Both the position numbers and the translations under genes were made by a program. This document shows positions 18,961-27,990 of a stretch of 64,000 nucleotides of DNA, piece after piece. The number at the start of each line of letters is the position of its first letter. The stretch's first letter is position 1. A model generated the notes under the pieces. That model ran no database searches. It was not told where the DNA came from and saw nothing but the letters and a program-made list of their open reading frames with translations. The DNA is from Rothia sp. ZJ932 (GTDB lineage Bacteria > Actinomycetota > Actinomycetes > Actinomycetales > Micrococcaceae). The stretch spans positions 1,116,001 through 1,180,000 of the forward strand of contig NZ_CP070480.1 of NCBI RefSeq assembly GCF_016924835.1, written 5' to 3'.

Positions 18961-21120
18961 ATGGGTTCACAGAAAAATTCAGGATCCCTGCAAACAGATC
19001 TGTTGCAGGGATTTCCTGAACTTAAAGCACCAGCACTTGACACCGAGGTTGAGTTGCCGGTGGCGCGCGTCCAGCTGGATTCGCATATACCCCACCTCGA
19101 CCGGCTTTTCGATTACGAGGTGCCCGAACACCTAGATGCCAGCGCCACGGTGGGCGCGCGCGTCAAAGTTAAGTTCTCTGGGCGTGAGATGCAGGGTTTC
19201 ATTCGAGAGCGTGTGGCTGAGTCTTCCGTCCCCACCCGCATCCTACCCTTGCGCACGGTTATTTCACCGGTGCCGGTAGTCGGTCCCGAAATTTTTGACT
19301 TGGCGGACGCGGTGGCTCAACGTTGCAGCGGTACGGTTGCCGATGTTCTGCGTTTGGCTGTGCCGCCACGGGTAGCGAGGGTCGAAGATTGCTTGATTGC
19401 TACCGCGCAGACAACCCCTGAAACTCACGAGAGCCAAGAAGCTGAGAGCGATTCTGAAGCTGAGACAGCGCCGCCCGCTACGGTGTTTGACCTAGATTCG
19501 CTCTGGCGCGAGCCAGCAGAAGTAACAGCCCCTGCTACCTCAGCTTTTGATGCTTACACTCACGGCACTGAGTTTATAGAAGATCTCGCTGCGGGTGCTT
19601 CAGCCCGGGCGGTGATGACCCTTTTACCTGCCACCGGTGAATATCGTTGGGAATATGCTATGGCACAAGCTCTGCTCACTGTTCGAGCAACAGGACGCGG
19701 TGCTATTGGCGTGGTGCCCGACCAAAAAACACTCGCCCGCTTAGAAGATGCGCTCGATAGTTTGGGTGCCTCTGAGCACTTTGTCCGCCTGACCGCAGCA
19801 GATAAGCCCTCTCAACGCTACGAGAACTTCTTGAAAGTGCTCACCGGGGAGGTGCGGTTAGTGGTGGGCACTCGCTCTGCCGCCTATGCACCGGTTCATA
19901 ACCTGGGCTTTGTGGCATGCTGGGATGACGCCGACGCTAACTTTATTGAGCCGCGTGCGCCCTACTGCCATGCCCGCGACGTACTTTTACTGCGTGCTGC
20001 AGCCACTGATGCAGCCGCCTTATTTATGAGCTACTCCCTGAGCAGCGAAAGCGCACGGTTGGTACGCACCCGCTGGGCAACCTATGTGGGTGCTGAGCGT
20101 CCTGCCGTGCGTGAGGCAACCCCTCGCGTCCTTACTGTGGGCGATGATTACCAACTGGCAAAAGATCCTCTTGCCGCTATTGCCCGCATTCCGCAACTTG
20201 CCTATAATTTGGCTCGTTCCGCCCTTGAGACGGGCCCGGTGCTGGTGCAGGTGGCGCGCTCTGGGTACGTTCCCAATCTGGCCTGCCAGCGCTGCAGAAT
20301 GCCGGTGCGCTGTACCCACTGTTACGGGCCGGTTGCCGTGGGCAAGCGCGGGGGAGCACCCGAGTGCTCGTGGTGCGGTCGTGGAGTTCACACATGGGCT
20401 TGTAACGAGTGCGGGTTCACCCAGTGGCGCATGAGCTCAGTGGGGGCATTGCGTACCGCCGAAGAGCTAGGCAGGGCATTTCCTCAAGTACCCGTGATTT
20501 CTTCAGCAGGAGAACACATCAAAGCTGAAATCGATGACGAGCCAGCCCTCGTGATCGCCACCCCCGGTGCCGAGCCAGTGGCACCAAAAGGTTATGCGGC
20601 CGCCCTCTTGTTGGACGCTGATCGCATGATTCAGCGAGACTCTCTGCGAGCACCCGAAGAAGCCCTGCGACGCTGGTTCAACGCTGCTGCCCTGGTGCGT
20701 CCTTTTTCTGAAGGCGGACGCGTGGTGTCTACCGCCAGCGATTCGGTGGCTTTGCAAGCACTGGTGCGGTGGGACCCGGTGGGCTTTGCGCTGGATGAAC
20801 TTAACCAACGCGGGGAGCTGGGACTGCCACCTGCCATGCGGACGGCGGCGGTCACGGGTGAGCCAGCTGCGGTACACGCTTTCATGCAGTCCTTGAACAT
20901 TCCTGAAGGTGTGAGAGTTGTGGGACCCACCCCTTTAGACGATCCACGAGGGTTCTACGAGGAAGAACCAGAGACTACGCTGGTACGCGCCATTCTCTTC
21001 TTCTCCTACAGCACGGCGACCATGGTGACCCCCATGCTCAGGTCAGCACGCGCGTCCGCCTCAGCTCTGAGGCTACACCCACCGGTGCAAATTCGCTGCG
21101 ATGGGCTAGATATTCTCTAG
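18961..21120 (+). CDS. priA: Primosomal protein N' (PriA), probable helicase-inactive form
   Basis: In enterobacteria PriA restarts collapsed replication forks. This 719-residue homologue keeps the N-terminal DNA-binding region (ARVQLDSHIPHLDRLFDYEVPEHL...VGARVKVKFSGREMQGF) and the zinc-binding cysteine array CQRCRMPVRCTHC...CSWCGRG...CNECG (near residues 440-485). Where the Walker A GxTGSGKT should be it reads LLPATGEYRWEYAM, and no DEAH/DEEH box is clear. Actinobacterial PriA proteins are known to be degenerate in this way, so a structural or loading role without ATP-driven unwinding is likely. The start is ATG 18961; upstream in-frame codons overlap metK. Confidence 0.88.
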   Translation: MGSQKNSGSLQTDLLQGFPELKAPALDTEVELPVARVQLDSHIPHLDRLFDYEVPEHLDASATVGARVKVKFSGREMQGFIRERVAESSVPTRILPLRTVISPVPVVGPEIFDLADAVAQRCSGTVADVLRLAVPPRVARVEDCLIATAQTTPETHESQEAESDSEAETAPPATVFDLDSLWREPAEVTAPATSAFDAYTHGTEFIEDLAAGASARAVMTLLPATGEYRWEYAMAQALLTVRATGRGAIGVVPDQKTLARLEDALDSLGASEHFVRLTAADKPSQRYENFLKVLTGEVRLVVGTRSAAYAPVHNLGFVACWDDADANFIEPRAPYCHARDVLLLRAAATDAAALFMSYSLSSESARLVRTRWATYVGAERPAVREATPRVLTVGDDYQLAKDPLAAIARIPQLAYNLARSALETGPVLVQVARSGYVPNLACQRCRMPVRCTHCYGPVAVGKRGGAPECSWCGRGVHTWACNECGFTQWRMSSVGALRTAEELGRAFPQVPVISSAGEHIKAEIDDEPALVIATPGAEPVAPKGYAAALLLDADRMIQRDSLRAPEEALRRWFNAAALVRPFSEGGRVVSTASDSVALQALVRWDPVGFALDELNQRGELGLPPAMRTAAVTGEPAAVHAFMQSLNIPEGVRVVGPTPLDDPRGFYEEEPETTLVRAILFFSYSTATMVTPMLRSARASASALRLHPPVQIRCDGLDIL

Positions 21121-21129
21121 TCCTTAGGG

Positions 21130-22227
21130 TTAGAGATCTTTGATAACTCGCAATAGCGTCAGCGCTGAATTCTGCCAGGAATAAGCCGCTGCGTCCTCTA
21201 AACCATTAAGAACCTGCGTGCTTTGAATATCGGTGTCTTCTAGCCAGCGCACATGCTGGGCAAAATCTTCGGGCTGATCGGCGGCAGCGAAGAAAGCGTG
21301 CGGAGCTATTTCCCTGAAAATGGGAATATCAGAAATAACGACAGGGCAACCAGCCGCCAGGGCTTCTACCACCGGCAGACCGTAGCCCTCGGCATGGGAG
21401 GCGGTGAGCAGGGCTGCCGCAGACGATAGCATATACCGGTAATCGCTCTCATCCACACCGTTATGAAAGGTGACGTTGGTGCCAGCCAGAGCACTCAGAT
21501 GCATATGGTCTGCGCTATTAATCTTCGAGAGCAAATGCAGCTGATAGTCCGGCAGCAACTTCATTGCTTCCACCAAAGTTTCTACCCCCTTATAGGGCAT
21601 AAAAGACCCCATGTAGAGCAGGTGCTTAGTGCGTCGTTCAGCCCGTTCGATGGCGGTGTCAGCACCGATGATAGAACCGGGCTGCGGAGCGTTAGGCACA
21701 ATATGAACCGGTCGCTTTGTCAGCTTGTGCTCAGCGATCTGAGCTGCCGTGGTCTGGCTGACCGTTACCACCGCATCTGCCCGGTTAAGCAGCTTACGCT
21801 GCGGTTCAAAAGAAGTGTGGAAAGCACGCCAGCCCCAGCGAACGGTCATCGGTAGAAAACTGGGAGGAGTCGGGTAATCGTAGTAAATCAAATCGTGCAG
21901 GGTCAGCAGCAGCTTAAATTTACGCCCCACAGAACCAATAGTTTGCATGGGGGAAAATACGACATCGGGAGAGAACTTGTTAAGCTGACGCGCCGCTAAA
22001 AGCTCTAAAGAGCCGGTGGGTGAGCAAATTTTAACGTGCGGTACATCAGGGAGCATCTTCAACTGCGCCGGATCAGAAATCGCCATAACCAGCTCAAAAC
22101 CGGCAGGGACCTCTGGGTGTTTTGTATCAACCAGATTCTTGAGCGCATCAATGAGGGACGCTGTATAGCGAGAAATCCCGTCATGGTAGTCAGTGCGGGT
22201 ATAGCGGGCGTCAATAATGAGCTTCAC
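21130..22227 (-). CDS. Glycosyltransferase family 4-type protein
   Basis: A 365-residue GT-B glycosyltransferase. The N-terminal half starts KLIIDARYTRTDYHDGISRYTASL, as in mannosyltransferase-like family members that begin with a GISRY motif. The C-terminal donor-binding half has LYMGSFMPYKGVETLVEAMKLL and the E-x7-E region HAEGYGLPVVEALAAGCPVVISDI. The substrate cannot be told; cell-wall polysaccharide, glycolipid or exopolysaccharide are all possible. The start is GTG at 22227 with GAAGGA 6 nt upstream, overlapping the previous gene's stop by 4 bp, so the two genes are translationally coupled. It converges on priA with a 9-bp gap and no visible terminator. Confidence 0.85.
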   Translation of the reverse strand: MKLIIDARYTRTDYHDGISRYTASLIDALKNLVDTKHPEVPAGFELVMAISDPAQLKMLPDVPHVKICSPTGSLELLAARQLNKFSPDVVFSPMQTIGSVGRKFKLLLTLHDLIYYDYPTPPSFLPMTVRWGWRAFHTSFEPQRKLLNRADAVVTVSQTTAAQIAEHKLTKRPVHIVPNAPQPGSIIGADTAIERAERRTKHLLYMGSFMPYKGVETLVEAMKLLPDYQLHLLSKINSADHMHLSALAGTNVTFHNGVDESDYRYMLSSAAALLTASHAEGYGLPVVEALAAGCPVVISDIPIFREIAPHAFFAAADQPEDFAQHVRWLEDTDIQSTQVLNGLEDAAAYSWQNSALTLLRVIKDL

Positions 22228-23108
22228 AGCGCGTCCTTCACAAAATCTTTAATCAGAGTTGCCGCCCGTTGGGGGGTCTCATAGTGAATAAGATGACCTA
22301 CCCGTTCAATGACGTCCATGCGGCCAAGGTTTAAAGAAGTGTACATGGCGAGTGCTGTCGCAAGCGAACCTAAATCATCATCTTCTGCGACAATCATCTG
22401 AGTGGGCATCGGAACGGCAGGGGCATAGTAGGCAGCGGTTTCGCTGATGGACGCTCGATACGCCTCTAGGACTGTGGCGCGGCTGCTGAAAGAGCCAAAG
22501 TGAGCATCGTGTTGGGCATCAATGAAATCGCGTAGCTCGGGGTTTTTGGTACGCATCATAAATCGGCTGGACGCGCGGGTTACAGGTGCCAGCCGTAGCC
22601 AACCGAACCCCAGTTTTTCGGGAAGACGCGCGCCTACGCTGTAGTAGCTTGACGCAAGAACAGAGACAACCTTTTGTTGCCCTTCGAGCGCAGGTTCAGA
22701 AATCGGGTTGATGAGACTCAGTTTCTTGGCGATGCCAGGGCGACTTGCTGCGGCATAGGTACACACGATAGAGCCAAAAGAATGCCCCACCAAAACCTGC
22801 GGCGGTGAGCTCAAAGTGGCGATGAACTCCACCAACCAGCTAGCGTATGTTGAAATAGAATGCTGAGCGTTGGGAATGGACTCACTCACCCCAAAACCGG
22901 GCAGATCAGGTATCACAACGTGAAAACTCTGAGAGAGTTTCTGAGCAATGAGTTCTAGCCCGTGGTGATCGCCGCGAAAGCCGTGTACCAGCACCGCCAG
23001 CGGGTTCTTTTCGCTACCATAGACCCAGTAGTGGGTTTCAGACCCCAAGACCTGCACGCTGCGCTGACTACCGCGGTCTATTGACTGCATAACCGGTTCG
23101 AAAACCAC
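22224..23108 (-). CDS. Alpha/beta-fold hydrolase
   Basis: A 294-residue serine hydrolase. Landmarks are the oxyanion segment VLVHGFRGDHHG, the nucleophile elbow VGHSFGSIV, an acidic residue in VAEDDDLG and the catalytic His in RVGHLIHYETP. The start is GTG at 23108 because a perfect AAGGAGG lies 5 nt upstream; the frame is open to 23180, but that part lacks a ribosome site and looks non-native. No signal peptide is seen, so it is cytosolic. Pairing with the overlapping glycosyltransferase suggests joint action on a lipid or glycan, but the substrate is unknown. Confidence 0.82.
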   Translation of the reverse strand: MVFEPVMQSIDRGSQRSVQVLGSETHYWVYGSEKNPLAVLVHGFRGDHHGLELIAQKLSQSFHVVIPDLPGFGVSESIPNAQHSISTYASWLVEFIATLSSPPQVLVGHSFGSIVCTYAAASRPGIAKKLSLINPISEPALEGQQKVVSVLASSYYSVGARLPEKLGFGWLRLAPVTRASSRFMMRTKNPELRDFIDAQHDAHFGSFSSRATVLEAYRASISETAAYYAPAVPMPTQMIVAEDDDLGSLATALAMYTSLNLGRMDVIERVGHLIHYETPQRAATLIKDFVKDAL

Positions 23109-23433
23109 GGGTGCCTCCTTGGCGAGAAACCTTGTCTCTAAAAAATAGGCGCAAGCGAACTCAACTGCGCACGAGTACAAAGCATCAGTTTACTCGCAAA
23201 CCACGAGCTACCGGCAGCGGGGCGCAAACGTTTAGTGTACTGATGCACTGAGGTATCTGTGGTCTACCTCGTGAGAAGATATTTAGTTCCTGCTCGCCCG
23301 AACACGATAGACTATAACCACTTCATAAAAGCCCCGGTTGGGTAGCACTGTGCTTTCTATCTCGATAGACGGTCAGTCCTACATTTTTCAACACGGGATT
23401 TGATGACACACAACGTATATGTAAGGAATTGCC

Positions 23434-25920
23434 TTGTCTCACGAGACAGAAATGAACGGCCCCTCCTACGACTTCAAGACTATTGAAGCGAAGTGGCAGC
23501 CCTACTGGGAAGAAACCGGTGTCTACGCACCCACCAATGACCCCGCCAAAGAGAACCGCTACGTGCTCGATATGTTCCCCTATCCCTCGGGTGACCTGCA
23601 TATGGGGCACGCTGAGGCATTCGTTATTGGCGACGTCAACGCTCGTTTCTGGCGTCAGCAGGGCATGGATGTTCTGCACCCCATTGGTTGGGACTCCTTC
23701 GGTTTGCCCGCAGAAAACGCGGCAATCAAGAACAACACCCACCCCAAAGAGTGGACCTACAAGAACATTGAGACCCAAGCTAACTCCTTCAAACGCTACG
23801 GTATCGCCGTTGACTGGGACCGCCGCCTGCACACCTCAGATCCCGAGTACTACAAGTGGACGCAGTGGCTCTTTCAGCAGTTCTACAAAAAGGGCCTAGC
23901 TTACCGTAAGTTCTCCAAAGTGAACTGGTGCCCCAAAGACCAGACCGTTCTTGCTAACGAGCAGGTCGTTAACGGCGAGTGCGAGCGCTGCGGCACCGCC
24001 GTAACCAAAAAAGATTTGAACCAGTGGTATTTCAAGATCACTGAGTACGCCCAGCAGCTGCTGGACGATATGAAGGAGCTCGAAGGTCACTGGCCTGAGC
24101 GCGTCCTTGCTATGCAGAAAAACTGGATTGGTCGCTCAAGCGGTGCCGAGGTGAACTTTGTGGTTGCTGCCGGTGGTGGCAAAGAAGAAACCAGTATTCC
24201 GGTGTTTACTACCCGCCCCGATACTCTCTACGGCGCAACCTTCTTTGTGGTGGCAGCGGACTCTCAGCTAGCACTGGACTTGGTGGCTGAAGACCAGCAG
24301 GACGCTTTGGAGACTTATCGCGAAGAGATTAAGGCGCTCAGCGATATTGAGCGTCAGTCAACTGAACGCGAGAAAACCGGTGTCTTTACCGGTCGTTACG
24401 CCGTTAACCCGCTGACCGGTGCTGAATTGCCGATTTGGGCTTCTGACTACGTGCTGGCTGACTACGGTACCGGCGCTATTATGGCTGTGCCCGCCCACGA
24501 TCAGCGTGACCTGGATTTCGCGAAGAAGTTTGATATTCCGGTGATGAGTGTTCTCGATACTGGTGAAGACGATCCGGCAGAGACCGGTGTTGCTACTGCC
24601 GGTGAAGGTACGCTCATCAACTCTGGTGAGCTTACCGGTCTGTCAAAGGCTGAGGGTATTGCCAAGGCTATTGAAATCATCGAAGCTGCAGGCACTGGCG
24701 AGGGTAAAACCATCTACCGTCTGCGCGACTGGTTGCTCTCACGCCAGCGTTTCTGGGGCACACCCATTCCCGTAATCCACTGTGAAAAGTGCGGCGAAGT
24801 GCTGGTGCCCGAAGAACAGCTGCCTGTGTTGCTTCCCGATAACCTCAAGGGCGAAGATTTGGCGCCCAAGGGTCAGTCTCCTTTGGCGGCAGCTACCAAC
24901 TGGAACAATGTGGAATGCCCCGAATGCGGCGGCGAAGCCAAGCGCGACTCGGACACCATGGACACCTTCGTGGATTCCTCCTGGTACTTCTTGCGTTACG
25001 TTTCACCCGGTTATGACCAGGCTCCCTTCGATCCCGAGCAGATGAAAAAGTGGGGGCAGGTCGATATGTACGTGGGCGGTGTAGAACACGCTATCTTGCA
25101 CCTACTCTATGCACGATTCTTCACCAAGGTCATTCGCGATTTGGGTCTAATTGAACACGGTGAACCCTTCAAGGCACTGATGAACCAGGGGCAGGTACTC
25201 AACCAGGGCAAGGCAATGTCTAAGTCTTTGGGCAACGGTGTTGACTTGGGTGAACAGCTCGATATCTTCGGCGTGGATGCGGTACGTACCACCATGGTGT
25301 TCGCGTCCCCGCCCGAAGATGATGTCGACTGGGCAGATGTTTCCCCCGGCGGTGCGTCCAAGTTTTTGGCGCGTGCCTGGCGCATTGCCAGCGATGTCAC
25401 TAGCGAGATGGGGGCGGACGCGTCCACCGGTGATGTTGCCCTGCGTCGCATTACCCACCGCACCCTCAATGACGCTGCTCAGCTGGTTGAAAGCGGTAAG
25501 TTCAACGTGGTGGTTGCTAAGACCATGGAACTGGTGAACGCTACTCGTAAAACCATCGACTCGGGTGCCGGCGCAGCGGATCCGGCAGTACGTGAAGCTG
25601 CTGAGGCTCTAGCGATTCTGCTTTCTCTCTACGCACCGTATGTTGCAGAAGATATGTGGCATACTCTAGGCTATGACGCTCCCGTGCTCACTGCTGGCTG
25701 GCCCACCGTTGACCCCGCTTTGCTGGTTGATGATACTGTCACCGCCGTGGTGCAGGTCAAGGGCAAGGTCAAAGACCGCCTAGAGGTTGCTAAAGATATC
25801 TCCGCCGCTGACCTTGAGAAGCTGGCGCTGGGATCTGAGACGATTCAGAAGGCGCTGGCTGGAGCAGAGATTCGCAAGGTGATTGTTCGTGAACCCAAGC
25901 TCGTGAACATTGTGATTTAG
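23434..25920 (+). CDS. leuS: Leucyl-tRNA synthetase
   Basis: Charges tRNA-Leu. Class Ia signatures: the HIGH-type motif [15 protein letters not shown] (about residues 45-60), the KMSKS-type loop [13 protein letters not shown] (about residues 595-605), a zinc-like knuckle [13 protein letters not shown]...CERCG, and the CP1 editing domain in between, with [16 protein letters not shown] and [16 protein letters not shown]. Length is 828 residues, bacterial type. The start TTG 23434 has AAGGAA 5 nt upstream; ATG 23452 is an alternative. The leader is about 250 bp; no T-box could be recognised in it. Confidence 0.96.
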   Translation: MSHETEMNGPSYDFKTIEAKWQPYWEETGVYAPTNDPAKENRYVLDMFPYPSGDLHMGHAEAFVIGDVNARFWRQQGMDVLHPIGWDSFGLPAENAAIKNNTHPKEWTYKNIETQANSFKRYGIAVDWDRRLHTSDPEYYKWTQWLFQQFYKKGLAYRKFSKVNWCPKDQTVLANEQVVNGECERCGTAVTKKDLNQWYFKITEYAQQLLDDMKELEGHWPERVLAMQKNWIGRSSGAEVNFVVAAGGGKEETSIPVFTTRPDTLYGATFFVVAADSQLALDLVAEDQQDALETYREEIKALSDIERQSTEREKTGVFTGRYAVNPLTGAELPIWASDYVLADYGTGAIMAVPAHDQRDLDFAKKFDIPVMSVLDTGEDDPAETGVATAGEGTLINSGELTGLSKAEGIAKAIEIIEAAGTGEGKTIYRLRDWLLSRQRFWGTPIPVIHCEKCGEVLVPEEQLPVLLPDNLKGEDLAPKGQSPLAAATNWNNVECPECGGEAKRDSDTMDTFVDSSWYFLRYVSPGYDQAPFDPEQMKKWGQVDMYVGGVEHAILHLLYARFFTKVIRDLGLIEHGEPFKALMNQGQVLNQGKAMSKSLGNGVDLGEQLDIFGVDAVRTTMVFASPPEDDVDWADVSPGGASKFLARAWRIASDVTSEMGADASTGDVALRRITHRTLNDAAQLVESGKFNVVVAKTMELVNATRKTIDSGAGAADPAVREAAEALAILLSLYAPYVAEDMWHTLGYDAPVLTAGWPTVDPALLVDDTVTAVVQVKGKVKDRLEVAKDISAADLEKLALGSETIQKALAGAEIRKVIVREPKLVNIVI
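25416..25425. repeat. Double GGACGCG copy (palindrome GGACGCGTCC)
   Basis: Inside leuS two copies of the heptamer GGACGCG overlap head to head. It is the most compact case of a heptamer that recurs throughout the window on both strands. Confidence 0.5.
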
Positions 25921-25945
25921 TCACCTGCTATCAAAAACAGTAAGG

Positions 25946-25983
25946 AGGGGCAGAATCTGTGCTATAAGGCAGGTTCTGCCTCT
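25946..25983 (+). terminator. Hairpin after leuS
   Basis: AGGGGCAGAATC (25946-25957) pairs with GGTTCTGCCTCT (25972-25983), with G-T pairs. No T-run follows, so termination strength is uncertain. Confidence 0.45.
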
Positions 25984-26060
25984 GCTGTGTACTGGGGCGC
26001 TGGTTCTTGCTCATATCGAGGTTACGGGTAGTGAGGGAGGCAGGTAACTGGCAACCATCT

Positions 26061-26066
26061 TAGAAT
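26061..26066 (+). promoter_or_regulatory. Candidate -10 for a leaderless degV mRNA
   Basis: TAGAAT ends 6 nt before ATG 26073, and there is no ribosome site in between. Confidence 0.5.
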
Positions 26067-26072
26067 AGTTCT

Positions 26073-26942
26073 ATGCCTAAGATCGCCGTTGTTACCGATA
26101 CCGCCTGCGCACTACCGTCTGAGACTGTGCAGGAGTTTACTGCCAGCGGGAGGTTTGCACAGGTTCCCTTGCCGGTGAGTGTTGGCGGTGCAACGGTTGC
26201 GGAGGCTGATACTTCTGAGCGCATCACCCTCGCCCACATTCAGGGGGAACCTGTCACCACCTCAGCACCGGGGCTGGGCGCTCTCCTCCGAATCTATGAA
26301 GATTTTGAGGCACAGGGATTCGATGCCATCTTTTCGGTGCATCTTTCGGGCGAGCTTTCGAGTACCGTTCAGGTTGCCCACACAGCTGCACGCAACATGA
26401 AAATTCCCGTCTACGTCATTGATACTCGTACCGTGGCAATGGCTCAGGGGCTGGTGGTTGAGCAGCTGATGCGCGCCAGCGCCCTGGGGCTAGAGGCACC
26501 CGTACTTGCTGAGTACGCTATGGACGTTGCCGATAACACCCGTCTCTTCTTTTACGTACCCACCCTCGAAGCACTGCGACGGGGCGGACGTATACACCCC
26601 GCTCTCGCGACCGTGGGGCAGATGTTCCAAATTAGACCGGTGGCAACGGTGGACGACGGCAAGCTGGTCTATCTTGAACGCCCCCGCACCATCGCCCGTG
26701 CTAAAGCCTCTTTAGTACACTATATTCAGCGCGAATCGCAGCGTCCCCGAGATTTCTGGATGCCTGAGGAAGGTCTACTAGCACCAAAAGGCAAAGTTGT
26801 CGCTGTTCACTACAGCGGAAATACAGCTGAAGCACACCGGTTTGTCGAAGAACTTAACGCGCCCCAGGCAACCGTTACTCCGCTGCCAGATGTTCTGGCG
26901 GCACATACCGGGGTGGGCGTGCTTGCTGCGGTCACTTACTAA
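26073..26942 (+). CDS. DegV family fatty-acid-binding protein
   Basis: DegV proteins bind a single fatty acid; in some Firmicutes homologues (FakB) they present it to a kinase. The N-terminus IAVVTDTACALPSE is the family's first signature, with SAPGLGALLRIYEDF, FSVHLSGELSSTVQVA and FYVPTLEALRRGGRI following, and a C-terminal HTGVGVLA. Length is 289 residues. No fakA-like kinase gene is in the window. The start codon is directly downstream of a -10-like hexamer and lacks a ribosome site. Confidence 0.88.
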   Translation: MPKIAVVTDTACALPSETVQEFTASGRFAQVPLPVSVGGATVAEADTSERITLAHIQGEPVTTSAPGLGALLRIYEDFEAQGFDAIFSVHLSGELSSTVQVAHTAARNMKIPVYVIDTRTVAMAQGLVVEQLMRASALGLEAPVLAEYAMDVADNTRLFFYVPTLEALRRGGRIHPALATVGQMFQIRPVATVDDGKLVYLERPRTIARAKASLVHYIQRESQRPRDFWMPEEGLLAPKGKVVAVHYSGNTAEAHRFVEELNAPQATVTPLPDVLAAHTGVGVLAAVTY

Positions 26943-26980
26943 GCCGCGTATCTTTCAGCTTGAGAGAAAATGGGGGTGAA

Positions 26981-27066
26981 TTTTCCACAGTAAAAAATTG
27001 TGGACACACAGCAATTGTGGACACCCACAGGTGTGGATACTACCGTTTAGAGGCGGGGTATCCACA
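26981..27066. repeat. Cluster of five DnaA-box-like 9-mers
   Basis: Within 86 bp there are TTTTCCACA (26981-26989), GTGTCCACA on the reverse strand twice (26999-27007 and 27016-27024), GTATCCACA on the reverse strand (27032-27040) and GTATCCACA forward (27058-27066). Each differs by one base from TTATCCACA or TTGTCCACA. The middle two are part of a 17-bp-spaced direct repeat of ATTGTGGACAC. The cluster fills the gap between degV and comEA. Confidence 0.75.
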
Positions 27067-27117
27067 GATTTTCAGCTTTCTCTGGGCACACCGAGAATCT
27101 AGATTTATTCTGGGGGC

Positions 27118-27990
27118 ATGAACCAAGAACCCCTAGAACCTCACGACTCCACGGACGCGGTCGCACAGCTGCTTGCTAGACGGCGGCAAGCTGCGGGGCG
27201 CGTCCGCCCGGACTTCACCGGGTCTCGCAGCGCCCACCACTATGAACAGCTCGCCGACTCAGAAGAGGGCATTCAACCTCAACCACTGCGACGTAGCGTA
27301 GTGCGCTGGCGACCGCCGGCACTTCCAAAAGTGCTCATTGGTTCAGTGGTGGCAATCAGTGCGGTAATTATTGGTTTTACTCTCAGCACCCCGGAAGATT
27401 CTCAGTCGGTATCCCTCACGCAGCAGGTATTAGAGACCCAACCACCTTCAACAGGTGATGTGATGAGATCTACTTCGGAACCTGACCCTGCCACCGCCGA
27501 GAGGGGAAACTCTGCCCAGCTTGTGCAATCTGGCGAACAACCCCTACTAGTACACGTCACAGGTGCGGTGAACTCTCCGGGGGTTTTTGAGCTACCAGCT
27601 GGTGCTCGTGCTATCGAGGCAGTGGAGAAAGCCGGGGGAGTAACCTCTGAGGCTGATACCTCAACGGTTAATTTGGCTGCTCCGCTGACCGATGGAACTC
27701 AGCTTTATGTTCCGGTAATCGGTGAGCAGGCGCGTCCTGAGCAGCCCGTTTCTGCCAAGGTGCCCGAAACAAGGAACACCAATTCAGCTGCTGTTGGGCA
27801 GAAAATTAATATCAACACAGCTACCAGTGAAGAGCTGCAAACCCTGCCCAGCGTGGGACCATCCACCGCCCAAAAGATTATTGACTGGCGGCAAGCCAAC
27901 GGCAGTTTTCAGCTGCCCGAAGAACTAGACCAGGTTAGCGGCATAGGGCCCGCGACGCTAGAACGCCTACTGCCGCTGGTGACCGTCTGA
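27118..27990 (+). CDS. comEA: DNA-uptake receptor ComEA
   Basis: Membrane-bound receptor that captures double-stranded DNA outside the cell for natural transformation. The 290-residue protein has a cytosolic basic N-terminus of about 75 residues, one membrane helix (VLIGSVVAISAVIIGFTL), a linker, an SLBB domain (VHVTGAVNSPGVFELPAGARAIEAVEKAGG, about residues 145-200), and C-terminal helix-hairpin-helix motifs (ININTATSEELQTLPSVGPSTAQKIIDWR and SGIGPATLERL). A GGGGG ribosome site abuts the start. It overlaps comEC by one base. The upstream DnaA-box-like cluster is unusual. Confidence 0.93.
   Translation: MNQEPLEPHDSTDAVAQLLARRRQAAGRVRPDFTGSRSAHHYEQLADSEEGIQPQPLRRSVVRWRPPALPKVLIGSVVAISAVIIGFTLSTPEDSQSVSLTQQVLETQPPSTGDVMRSTSEPDPATAERGNSAQLVQSGEQPLLVHVTGAVNSPGVFELPAGARAIEAVEKAGGVTSEADTSTVNLAAPLTDGTQLYVPVIGEQARPEQPVSAKVPETRNTNSAAVGQKININTATSEELQTLPSVGPSTAQKIIDWRQANGSFQLPEELDQVSGIGPATLERLLPLVTV

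Noticed and set aside
23181-23433. Possible T-box or leader regulation of leuS
   Set aside because: No T-box core motif or Leu-rich leader peptide could be recognised; only a weak TATAAC at 23313-23318.
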